Positions 24,630 to 32,505 of a DNA stretch of 64,000 nt are shown piece after piece. Every line of letters begins with the position of its first letter. Positions within the stretch are counted from its first letter, which is position 1. The DNA comes from Synergistota bacterium (GTDB lineage: Bacteria; Synergistota; Synergistia; Synergistales; Synergistaceae): contig JAEXGR010000005.1 in the NCBI GenBank assembly GCA_023450745.1, positions 17,363 to 81,362 on the forward strand. Direction: 5' to 3'. Below the pieces are notes generated by a model. That model searched no databases. It had not been told where the DNA came from and saw nothing but the letters and a program-made list of their open reading frames with translations. Position numbers and translations under genes: made by a program.

Positions 24630-27413
24630 TCACTTATTTTTCAACAACTCCAATATTTTCTCAGGCGTAGCTGGCAGCCTTTTGATTCTCGCGCCGCAGG
24701 CGTTGTAAATAGCGTTCGCGATAGCCGCATGCGGAGATGTCAGGGGTAGCTCGCCTGCGCCGGAGGCGCCCCATGGGCCAAATTCTCGTGGGGTCTCTAT
24801 ATGTATGAGTTCCATATCATCCGTAATATCTTTTATATACGGGAATCCGCATGCCAGAAGATTGTTGTATTTTTGGGGATCTTCGAAATCTTCTTTTAAC
24901 GCTAGACCAATCCCCTGGGCAAGCCCGCCGTACATCTGTCCGTCAACAACACCGTAGTTATTTATGACCCCTACATCATCTATGAGAGTCATCTTCAAAA
25001 CCCTCGTTTTTCCAGTGGCAATCTCCACCGCAACCTCCGCCATAAACAACCCATACATGTAACAGGCATACGGCATTCCCTGACCCTTTTTGTCCGTGTT
25101 GGTGCAAGGCGTGATCTCGCCTTTTTTATCCCTTGTCACGCACTCATATTTGCCTGTATATATCAACGGTAGCCCCGCGTCGAGCATTTCATTGTATGTC
25201 CGATAGGAACCATCTTCTTTTTTCATGGCCGCCAGCAGTTTGTTGCAACTGTCTATGATTGCATTGCCCACCATCACCTGACATCTGCTGGCGGCGGCGG
25301 GACCGCTGTCAGGGCAACGATAGGTGTCGTTGATAAACATTTTTATTTTATCAGGATGTATGCCAAGCGGTGCAAGCGCTCGGTGTGCGGTCGCCACCAT
25401 GCCGATGTCCGCGCCTTGCCCATGTTCCTCCCATGTGTTATAGAGCATCACGCCGCCATCCGCAGTCAGCTCAATATTGTTGAAAGCCTTGTCTGCGCCG
25501 GAACTGTTGGAATTATATACACCAAAGGCCACGCCTACCCCCTTTCTTATTTCCGCTGTGGACTCATTTTTTGCTTTCTCCAGAGCGGCCTTATATTTCG
25601 GCCTGAGAATATCCACCATTTTCGGCAGAGGAAACACCTCTGGCGCATGTCCGTGGGGAAAAGTCTTTCCTGGACGAATGGCATTAAGATATCGAAACTC
25701 AAGTGGATCCATACCGACCTTTTCCGCAAGCATATCGACCGCTATTTCCTGCGCGGTATGCACCTGAGGTGCGCCCCAGGCCCTGAACGCTGTGTTCCAT
25801 TTTTGGTTGGTATAGACGGCATAACCTCTTCCATCAATATTTTCGATGCCATATAAAGCCCCCATATAGTGAGAAGTTTTTGTTACCAGGCCAGGAGCAA
25901 ATTCGGAATATGGCCCGTGGTCAACCCACGAGGTATGTTCCATTGCCGTGATCACGCCATCGCCATCGGCGCTGATAGCCACCTTCATCAAAGCAGGAGC
26001 TCTTTTGGGAGTGTATGTTATGTGGTGTCTGGTATCATAACGACAAAATACGGGTTTCCCAGTTGCAATTACAGCAGCGGCGATCAGCGCCTCGTTAGTT
26101 ATCCCCAGCTTGTAGCCAAAAGAGGCACCCGCGTTGTTCTGGATAAGCCTTATTTTTGAAGGCTGAATGCCAACTCCTCTTGCCATAAAGGCCACGCCTT
26201 TATAGATGGCAATATGTTTTGACTGTATCGCCAGGTTTCCGTCATCGTCCCAATAACCAAAACCAACGTCATTTTCAAGAACCATGTGAGGCTGCCTCTG
26301 AAGATAGAAGACGTCTTCAATCACATAGGGCATTTTATCTATGATATCCCTTGCCTTTTGCCCTTTTTCAATATGCGTTTCATAATAAACGTTCGGCACC
26401 CCGGGATGAACCTCCACCGCCCCCTCCGCGAGAGCATCCTCTATGTTCATGAGCGCAGGCAATTCTTTCAATTCTACATGTACCTTCGACACGGCCAGCT
26501 CCGCTTCTTCGTAACTTCGTCCACACACTATCGCCACAACGTCTCCCCACATAAATATTTTTTTATCGCAGAGTATCGGGCGCTCCCATCCTGATCCTTT
26601 GGACGCAGGGGGCTGCGCGCCAAACAATTTGTTGGTACCACCGGCAGCGTATATATCTCTGGATGTCACAACTTTAACCACCCCAGACATTCTTTCCGCT
26701 TCTGAGACATCTATATTCAGTATTTCAGCGTGGTTGACGTCAACGTGGACGAGCGCGGCGTAGAGTGTATCACCAGGCAGCTGCATGCCGGCGTCGTCGC
26801 CATAGTCCCATGTGCCGGTAGCCTTATATTTATCACTGGGACGTGGGTAATTTGTACCCCAAATGTGCTCTCCTGGCTTCAGCGATCCAGCAAAATCCCT
26901 CATCTCTCTCTTACCCTGTAAAATGTCAGCTGCGTCAATCACCGCATCAACAATCTGCTTATAGCCGGTGCACCGGCATGCGTTCCAATGTTTCTGAAAC
27001 CAGCCGCGCACCTCTTCCCTTGTTGGAGTTTTGTTGATATCGAGAAGCGCCTTCGCCGACATAATGAAACCCGGCGTGCAGAAACCGCACTGGATCGCGT
27101 TATTGGCAATGAAGGCCCATTGTATCGCGTGCAGGTTATCTGGCGTCCCTAATCCTTCTACCGTCAAAATTTCGGCAAGCTCAGGAACATTTTTCATTTT
27201 GATTAAGCAGGACCTCACAACGCTGCCATTAAGAATCACATTGCACGCGCCGCATTGCCCACACTCACAGCCACGCTTGGTACCGGTCAACCTGAGTTGA
27301 TTTCTGATGACATTCAGTAATGTTTCATTATGATCACACACAACACGGTATTGTTTTTCATTTATACGCAATAAATATGTTCGTTTCAAATGCTTGTCAT
27401 TCCATGCAGACAA
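24630..27413 (-). CDS. Single-chain molybdenum hydroxylase (aldehyde oxidoreductase/xanthine dehydrogenase family)
   Basis: Protein of 927 residues with the domain order of Desulfovibrio aldehyde oxidoreductase. The N-terminal plant-type [2Fe-2S] domain has Cys49, 54, 57 and 69. A second [2Fe-2S] helical domain has Cys109, 112, 146 and 148. Two molybdopterin-binding domains follow. No FAD domain is fused. The C-terminal GASGAGELPL carries the expected catalytic glutamate. Such enzymes hydroxylate aldehydes or N-heterocycles using water and pass electrons to an external acceptor. The start is TTG (27411-27413), ten bases after GGGAGGT; no in-frame ATG lies nearby. The PucR-type regulator and transporter suggest a purine-like or other N-heterocyclic substrate, but an aldehyde is equally allowed by sequence. 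Confidence 0.92.
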   Translation of the reverse strand: MSAWNDKHLKRTYLLRINEKQYRVVCDHNETLLNVIRNQLRLTGTKRGCECGQCGACNVILNGSVVRSCLIKMKNVPELAEILTVEGLGTPDNLHAIQWAFIANNAIQCGFCTPGFIMSAKALLDINKTPTREEVRGWFQKHWNACRCTGYKQIVDAVIDAADILQGKREMRDFAGSLKPGEHIWGTNYPRPSDKYKATGTWDYGDDAGMQLPGDTLYAALVHVDVNHAEILNIDVSEAERMSGVVKVVTSRDIYAAGGTNKLFGAQPPASKGSGWERPILCDKKIFMWGDVVAIVCGRSYEEAELAVSKVHVELKELPALMNIEDALAEGAVEVHPGVPNVYYETHIEKGQKARDIIDKMPYVIEDVFYLQRQPHMVLENDVGFGYWDDDGNLAIQSKHIAIYKGVAFMARGVGIQPSKIRLIQNNAGASFGYKLGITNEALIAAAVIATGKPVFCRYDTRHHITYTPKRAPALMKVAISADGDGVITAMEHTSWVDHGPYSEFAPGLVTKTSHYMGALYGIENIDGRGYAVYTNQKWNTAFRAWGAPQVHTAQEIAVDMLAEKVGMDPLEFRYLNAIRPGKTFPHGHAPEVFPLPKMVDILRPKYKAALEKAKNESTAEIRKGVGVAFGVYNSNSSGADKAFNNIELTADGGVMLYNTWEEHGQGADIGMVATAHRALAPLGIHPDKIKMFINDTYRCPDSGPAAASRCQVMVGNAIIDSCNKLLAAMKKEDGSYRTYNEMLDAGLPLIYTGKYECVTRDKKGEITPCTNTDKKGQGMPYACYMYGLFMAEVAVEIATGKTRVLKMTLIDDVGVINNYGVVDGQMYGGLAQGIGLALKEDFEDPQKYNNLLACGFPYIKDITDDMELIHIETPREFGPWGASGAGELPLTSPHAAIANAIYNACGARIKRLPATPEKILELLKNK

Positions 27414-27596
27414 AATACAACGACCTCCCGTGATTAGAATTCTCTCAGTTTTTTAATTAAGGCAATCATGTGATGCGATTCCAATACTATAGTTCAAAGG
27501 ATATATGAATGAAGGATAAAAGTTATATAGCGTAACATTACAACAAAAACAGTTGTTTTTTGACATAGAAAAACATAGGAGGGTGAACAAAACAGT

Positions 27597-27608
27597 GCAG
27601 TGCACTGC
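27597..27608. repeat. 12-bp perfect palindrome upstream of the molybdenum hydroxylase
   Basis: GCAGTGCACTGC is a perfect palindrome in the 250-base gap between the hydroxylase start and the IS66 remnant. A second small inverted repeat, AAAAACA-GT-TGTTTTT, lies at 27545-27560. Either could be an operator or a trace of the insertion; no promoter could be fixed with confidence. Confidence 0.4.
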
Positions 27609-27662
27609 CGCACGTTGCATACCTTCCGCACCGCAACTGCAAAATGGTGATGACACACTTCC

Positions 27663-27934
27663 TGCTTTGATGCGAGCGGCCAATTGTTTGACGCTTACTT
27701 TATTTTCTGCAACAGGAGCCGTAATCGGGTGAAGATAATCGAATGGGACGGGGACGGTTTTGGCTTTACCAGAAGCGTCTTGAGCGGGGGACGTTCCCCT
27801 GGCCCCCAGACGGGCATGGAAAGAGGATAAGCGTCACCGGCGAGGAGTTTTCCTGTCTGTTTGCCGGAACAAAACTGAAGCGTAAGCTCAGCATGGTTGA
27901 ATTGTTTCCCGCAGCTGTCTGCCCAGGACAATAA
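27663..27934 (+). pseudogene. IS66 TnpB (Orf2) remnant, truncated and frameshifted
   Basis: In one frame 27663-27760 reads FDASGQLFDAYFIFCNRSR then VKIIEWDGDGF. After a one-base loss at the TTTT run (27758-27761) the next frame continues WLYQKRLERGTFPWP to the stop at 27932-27934. This matches the IS66 Orf2 pattern (CNRRRDRVKILYWDxDGFxLWYKRLExGxFxWP). Stop codons just upstream of 27663 show the N-terminal half is gone. Confidence 0.75.
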
Positions 27935-27972
27935 TCGGAATTACAAGTTCTTGATATGACAGAATTTATGCC

Positions 27973-29295
27973 ATGTCATCATTTATAATTGCCGGTATGG
28001 AAAATCTTGTTCGGTCCCTTGAAGAGTTACGCAATAAGTATCACGATTTGGAAGAAGAACACCGCGGTCTTCAGAAGAAGAACGAGGAGCTTGCGTTATT
28101 GGTCAAGTGGTATGAAGAGCATTTCCGTCTGAGCCAGCACCGTCAGTATGGTCAATCCCGCGAGAAGTCGGAGGGTCAGGGCCTCCAGCTTCTTCTGTTT
28201 GACGAGGCGGAGAATACATCCGAGCCCAAGCGTGCGGAGCCGGAAGTTGAAGAGATAACGTACAGGAGACGCAAAAGGGAGAGTTCGTCAGTATCCCGAG
28301 ATAATTTTGAGGAGCTCCCCGTGGAGCGTGTTGAATGTACGATTCCGGAAGAGGAGCGTATCTGTCCAGAATGCGGCGGTCCGATGCATGTAATGAATTG
28401 CAATACAAGGCGAGAGCTTGCAGTAGTACCCGCCAAAGTATTTATCCGCGAGTATGTCCGCGAGGTCTATTCCTGCCGTCGCTGCGAGAGGGAAAACACC
28501 AAGGTCGGGATCGTAAAGGCGCCGATTCCGGAGCCGGTGATAAAGGCAAGCGCGGCCTCGGCCTCAGCCATTGCGAACATTATGATCCAGAAGTACATGA
28601 TGGGAGTCCCCCTCTACCGTCAGGAAGCCTCATGGCTTAACGAAGGACTCTGCCTGAGCCGTCAGACCATGTCAAACTGGCTCATTAGAAGCGCCTCCGA
28701 CTGGCTGCTTCCGATATACGAAGAAATGCGCAAAAAGATGCTGAAAGAGGACATCCTCCACGCGGACGAAACGACGGTACAGGTCCTGAAAGAACCGGGT
28801 AAAGCCTCCAGAACAAAGTCCTACATGTGGCTCTACCGTACGAGTAAAGAGGCGAAAGTCCCCATCGTCCTCTTTGAATATCAGGAAACCAGGTCAAGCG
28901 CCCATCCTAAAAAATTCCTCAACGGCTTTAAAGGCTACCTCCACACGGACGGCTACTCCGGCTATGGCAAACTCGACAGCGTCATCCGCCGATGCGACTG
29001 CTAGGCGCACGCCAGAAGAAAGTTCCACGAAGGAGCAATGGCCGTACCTGCCGAAGAAAGGAAAAACTCTCTCTCGCAGACCGGACTTGAATACTGCGAC
29101 AAACTTTTTGCGCTTGAAAGAGAATACAAAGAGCTTAAACCCGAAGAACGACATGCGAAACGCCTTCAAAAAAGCAAACCGCTAACGGACGCCTTCTTCG
29201 CGTGGGCCGCTTCCGTCCGCGCACTGCCGCAAGTTACAAAGTTACATATTGCAGCTTTCCAATACCTACGCTACAAAATGATAATAACATGCTAA
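27973..29295 (+). pseudogene. IS66 transposase TnpC with amber codon and truncated end
   Basis: The frame opens at ATG 27973 and runs 343 codons to a TAG at 29002-29004. The N-terminal coiled coil (EELRNKYHDLEEEHRGLQKK) is followed by the zinc-binding CPECGG...YSCRRCE pair and the catalytic-domain start (LHADETTVQVL, TDGYSGY). The TAG replaces the tryptophan codon (TGG) of the conserved CDCWAHARRKF segment. Reading through it, the same frame gives AHARRKFHEGAM up to WAASVRALP, then loses similarity and stops at 29293-29295. Intact family members have about 510-530 residues and a DNN-E motif after this point, which is missing here. A one-base substitution plus a 3' deletion inactivated the gene. 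Confidence 0.85.
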
Positions 29296-29380
29296 CTGCT
29301 TCGAGGGGCGGTTCTGGCTGTTTGACGCTTCCGACGCTTACCAAAAAGACACGGAAATATACACGCGGTTGGAAAGATAC

Positions 29381-29408
29381 AAAAAAGCCTTCTAGCGAAA
29401 CGCTAGAA
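29381..29408 (-). terminator. Terminator of the tRNA-Gly/tRNA-Ala unit
   Basis: Minus strand TTCTAGCG-TTT-CGCTAGAA (29390-29408), then GGCTTTTTT. It lies 28 bases after the tRNA-Ala 3' end. On the plus strand the same hairpin follows a 30-codon protein-like tail ending at 29395, so it could have served both directions. Confidence 0.85.
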
Positions 29409-29435
29409 AGCCTTGCTACAACCGAGAAATTAATA

Positions 29436-29510
29436 TGGTGGAGCTGAGGCGATTTGAACGCCCGACCCCTTCCGTGCGAGGGAAGTGCTCTCCCGCTGAG
29501 CTACAGCCCC
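29436..29510 (-). tRNA. tRNA-Ala (anticodon CGC)
   Basis: Reverse complement begins GGGGCTGTAGCTCAGC. The anticodon stem CTTCC/GGAAG encloses loop CTCGCAC, giving anticodon CGC (alanine, codon GCG). TpsiC arm GTTCAAATC and encoded ACCA are present. It lies 24 bases after tRNA-Gly in the same transcript. Confidence 0.95.
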
Positions 29511-29534
29511 ATCAAAAATTGCGGGTTTATTTAT

Positions 29535-29610
29535 TGGAGCGGAAAACGGGACTCGAACCCGCGACCTACGGCTTGGAAGGCCATCGCTCTACCAACTGAG
29601 CTATTTCCGC
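29535..29610 (-). tRNA. tRNA-Gly (anticodon TCC)
   Basis: Reverse complement begins GCGGAAATAGCTCAGTTGG. The anticodon stem ATGGC/GCCGT encloses loop CTTCCAA, anticodon TCC (glycine, codon GGA/GGG). TpsiC GGTTCGAGTCC and 3' TCCA are encoded. First gene of the two-tRNA unit; a second glycine tRNA (CCC) lies at 55767. Confidence 0.97.
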
Positions 29611-29624
29611 CTGCAACGCGAGAT

Positions 29625-29653
29625 ATATTATCACCGTAGCCTCAAACTGTCAA
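29625..29653 (-). promoter_or_regulatory. Consensus promoter of the tRNA-Gly/tRNA-Ala unit
   Basis: Minus strand TTGACA (29648-29653), exact 17-base spacer, TAATAT (29625-29630), 14 bases before the tRNA. One of the best sigma-70-type promoters in the window. Confidence 0.85.
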
Positions 29654-29775
29654 GAAAAAATATAATGTTGTGTTGTTGTTTTTAATTACGCACTATCTGC
29701 CGTGTATTTTCCGATTTCGGGACGTACAATATAATTGCGGCAAGAAAACGCTCAAAGGAGAAGAAAGACCGGAAA

Positions 29776-32298
29776 ATGGATAAAACAATAGATAAAATAA
29801 AAAAATTACTGCCCTTCGTCGGCATCGCGCTCTTTGCCTTTGCGATGTACACGCTGCACCAAGAGCTTGCGCATATGTCTTTTCACGACCTGAAAAAAGC
29901 GTTTGCCTCGATTCCGCTTTCGGGGGTCTTTTGCGGCCTGCTGGCGGCCGCGGCAAATTACACCCTGCTTTGTTTCAATGATATCTATTCTACCGCGGAG
30001 ATCGGCGCAAAACTCCCCCGCTTTAAGGTAGCGGTGATCTCTTTCGTGAGCAACGCCATCGGATTTAACCTCGGGGCCTCCGCAGTCTCCGGCGGAGCTG
30101 TCAGATACCGCCTCTATTCCGCCCTTGGGCTGAACGGCGTTCAGGTTGGGCATATCGTGGCGCTCAATCAGCTTTCGATGGTCTTTGGCCCTTGTACGGT
30201 CGGCGCGCTGGCTTTTTTCTTTGCCCCCGGCACGATGTTTTCGCACCTTGGCTGGCCGCAGTCTTTCCGTTATCTGGCCGCCTTCGCGTGCGCCCTTGTA
30301 CCGGCGGCGGCGTTTTGCGCGGGAGCGGCGGCTGCCGGAGGTCATGTCTTTACTTATAAAGGACATAGGATTAAGCTTCCGACCCCCCAAAAGTTATGCG
30401 TCAGGCTCATGATCGGTTTTCTTGATATAACGACCGCCTCCCTCGTGCTTTATTCCGTGCTGCCCAATCATCACGCGCCGGTGCTTGTTTTTATATCCGC
30501 CTTTGTCGTGTCGATGATGGCCGGAATGCTGAGCCAGGTGCCAGGAGGGCTCGGGGTCTTCGATGTCACGCTGATGATGCTTCTTTCCCCGTTTTACCGG
30601 CACGCGGACATTTTCAGCGCTATTCTTATTTTCCGGTTTATTTACTACATAATTCCTTTTGTCTGCGCGACGGTAATTTTGTTTGCGGTCGAACTTAGCG
30701 GCAGCCTCTCTCGGTATTTTGGTAAATTGGAATCCTTTCTTCCCGACGCGGCGGCGCTCTGGACTTTCATGGCCGGAACGTGGCTGCTTCTCTCCACCGC
30801 CGCTCCGATATTTCAGGGCGGCTGGAGCCGGCTGGGCGCGCTGTTGCCGCTGCCTCTTTTTGAAGCCTCGCATTTTATCAAAAGTCTGGCAGGCACCTTT
30901 CTTCTGTTTTTGGCCTGGGGGCTGGAGAAGCGACTTAGATCGGCGTGGGGAATCACGCTGCTGACCCTCTCCGTATCGCTGTTTTTTTCACTGCCCAACG
31001 ACATCACCCCTTTTAGGGACTCTTTTTTTCTGCTGCTTCTGCTTGTGCTTCTTTTTTCACGGCGCAGCTTTTACCGCCTATCGTTTTTCTCGGCTCCTGA
31101 TCTGAAATGGAGCCTCGCCATTGTCTGCGCCGCCGCGGCGGTCGTCTGGTGGGGTTTTTTCGCCTACCGTCATGTGGAATACGCAAACGACCTGTGGTGG
31201 ACTTTTGCCTTTGATTCCGCCGCCCCTCGTTTCCTGCGGGCCGCGGCGGGGATGTCCTTTGCGGTGCTTCTGATTTTTCTCTTTCTCTGGCTGCGTCCGT
31301 CACGCCCCGCGGCTGCGGCTCCCGCTCCCGCGGAAATAAAAGACCTGGTATCCAGCTCGCGCGCGCCGGACGCGGCCCTTGCGCTTCTAGGAGATAAGAA
31401 GTTTTTTATGGCAAAGGACAGAAAAGCGGCGATCATGTATTCCCCTTCCGGTTCTTTTTGGATCGCCATGGGTGATCCGATAGGCAAAAGGGATGATGTG
31501 CCCGGGCTGATATGGGATTTCTGCGACGAGGCTGACCGCCGGGGAGCAAGCGCCGCCTTCTACGAAGCCGGCGAGGAATGGCTTGATATTTACCGAGACG
31601 CCGGTCTCAGCGCCGCGCCGATCAGCGAGGACGCCCGTGTGGATATTTCCACCATATCCGACGGGCTTGAAGGGGCCAGATGGCGAAAGCTCCGCAGTAT
31701 AAAAAACCACCTGGAGGGCGAAGAGCTGGTATTCAGCCTTCTTGACGGAGCAAAGCGCGATAAGGCGCTGCCAAGACTGCGCGGGATATCAGACGAATGG
31801 CTAAAGAGCGTGCACGGCACGGAGAAGGGGTTCTCTCTCGGCTTCTTCGACGACGGCTACTTGAAAAACTTCCCGGTGGCGGTCGCCTTCAAGGGCGGCG
31901 AGCCACTTGCCTTCTGCAACCTGTGGCTAGGCGGCGGAGACGAGTTTTCGGTAGACCTGATGAGGTACGCAAACGGCGCGCCGCGGGATATAATGAGCTG
32001 GCTCTTTATCGAGACCATGATTTGGGGACGCGGGCACGGCTACCGGTATTTCCGCCTCGGCATGGCGCCGCTCTCGAACCTGGACCCGCAGAATTCTCTC
32101 TGGGAGCGCATGGGCAACTTCATCTACCAGCACGGAGAGCACTTTTATAACTTTAAAGGCCTGCGCCAGTATAAAGAAAAGTTCCAGCCGGAATGGCAGA
32201 GGCGCTATATAATTTATAAAGACCGCGCCTCGCTTCCGCTGCTCGCGTCTCAGCTCGTAAGGCTGATTGGGAAAAAGCACGCGGCGGGAGGCGCCTAA
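29776..32298 (+). CDS. mprF: MprF-type phosphatidylglycerol lysyltransferase/flippase
   Basis: Membrane protein of 840 residues. The N-terminal half (to about 330) is a UPF0104/lysylphosphatidylglycerol flippase domain with many membrane segments (NAIGFNLGASAVSGGAVRYR at 90-109, MLSQVPGGLGVFD near 255). More membrane helices follow to about 510, and then a cytosolic DUF2156 GNAT-like synthase domain (GSFWIAMGDPIG, FYEAGEEWLDIYRD, FRLGMAPLSN). It transfers lysine or another amino acid from its tRNA to phosphatidylglycerol and flips the product, which lowers negative charge and gives resistance to cationic peptides. The amino acid used is not predictable. It follows the tRNA promoter region divergently; no operon partner downstream is certain. 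Confidence 0.92.
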   Translation: MDKTIDKIKKLLPFVGIALFAFAMYTLHQELAHMSFHDLKKAFASIPLSGVFCGLLAAAANYTLLCFNDIYSTAEIGAKLPRFKVAVISFVSNAIGFNLGASAVSGGAVRYRLYSALGLNGVQVGHIVALNQLSMVFGPCTVGALAFFFAPGTMFSHLGWPQSFRYLAAFACALVPAAAFCAGAAAAGGHVFTYKGHRIKLPTPQKLCVRLMIGFLDITTASLVLYSVLPNHHAPVLVFISAFVVSMMAGMLSQVPGGLGVFDVTLMMLLSPFYRHADIFSAILIFRFIYYIIPFVCATVILFAVELSGSLSRYFGKLESFLPDAAALWTFMAGTWLLLSTAAPIFQGGWSRLGALLPLPLFEASHFIKSLAGTFLLFLAWGLEKRLRSAWGITLLTLSVSLFFSLPNDITPFRDSFFLLLLLVLLFSRRSFYRLSFFSAPDLKWSLAIVCAAAAVVWWGFFAYRHVEYANDLWWTFAFDSAAPRFLRAAAGMSFAVLLIFLFLWLRPSRPAAAAPAPAEIKDLVSSSRAPDAALALLGDKKFFMAKDRKAAIMYSPSGSFWIAMGDPIGKRDDVPGLIWDFCDEADRRGASAAFYEAGEEWLDIYRDAGLSAAPISEDARVDISTISDGLEGARWRKLRSIKNHLEGEELVFSLLDGAKRDKALPRLRGISDEWLKSVHGTEKGFSLGFFDDGYLKNFPVAVAFKGGEPLAFCNLWLGGGDEFSVDLMRYANGAPRDIMSWLFIETMIWGRGHGYRYFRLGMAPLSNLDPQNSLWERMGNFIYQHGEHFYNFKGLRQYKEKFQPEWQRRYIIYKDRASLPLLASQLVRLIGKKHAAGGA

Positions 32299-32465
32299 GG
32301 CAGGCCGTAGATCGTAGCCGTACAGCGGTCAAACACGACAAACCTTTTGATAGATATGCTGAACGGCCCGTGATGCCGGAGGCGGCGCGGGCACAAGTAA
32401 CACAGTCTTTTACACGTTTGCCCCGCGGCCGGCGTCCCAGAAATGCGCGCCCTTCTATAATTGGG

Positions 32466-32471
32466 TATAAT
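32466..32471 (+). promoter_or_regulatory. -10 element of rqcH
   Basis: Consensus TATAAT at 32466-32471. Transcription would begin near 32478, downstream of the longest possible start (32461), which excludes that start for rqcH. The -35 position is poor. Confidence 0.55.
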
Positions 32472-32505
32472 AGACGGGTATGACATACCTTATGGAGGAA
32501 TGAAT

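Larger units (their letters stand above)
27663..29295 (+). mobile_element. Decayed IS66-family insertion sequence
   Basis: Remnant with tnpB-like and tnpC-like genes in the IS66 order. The left part is cut: only the second half of tnpB remains, with a frameshift. tnpC has an internal amber codon and lost its C-terminal end. I could not see terminal inverted repeats or target duplications. It lies between the lower-GC catabolic cluster and a tRNA pair, a typical place for inserted DNA. It cannot move by itself. Confidence 0.85.

Noticed and set aside
30394..30873. 159-codon frame antisense to mprF
   Set aside because: Basic, low-complexity shadow of membrane-helix codons.
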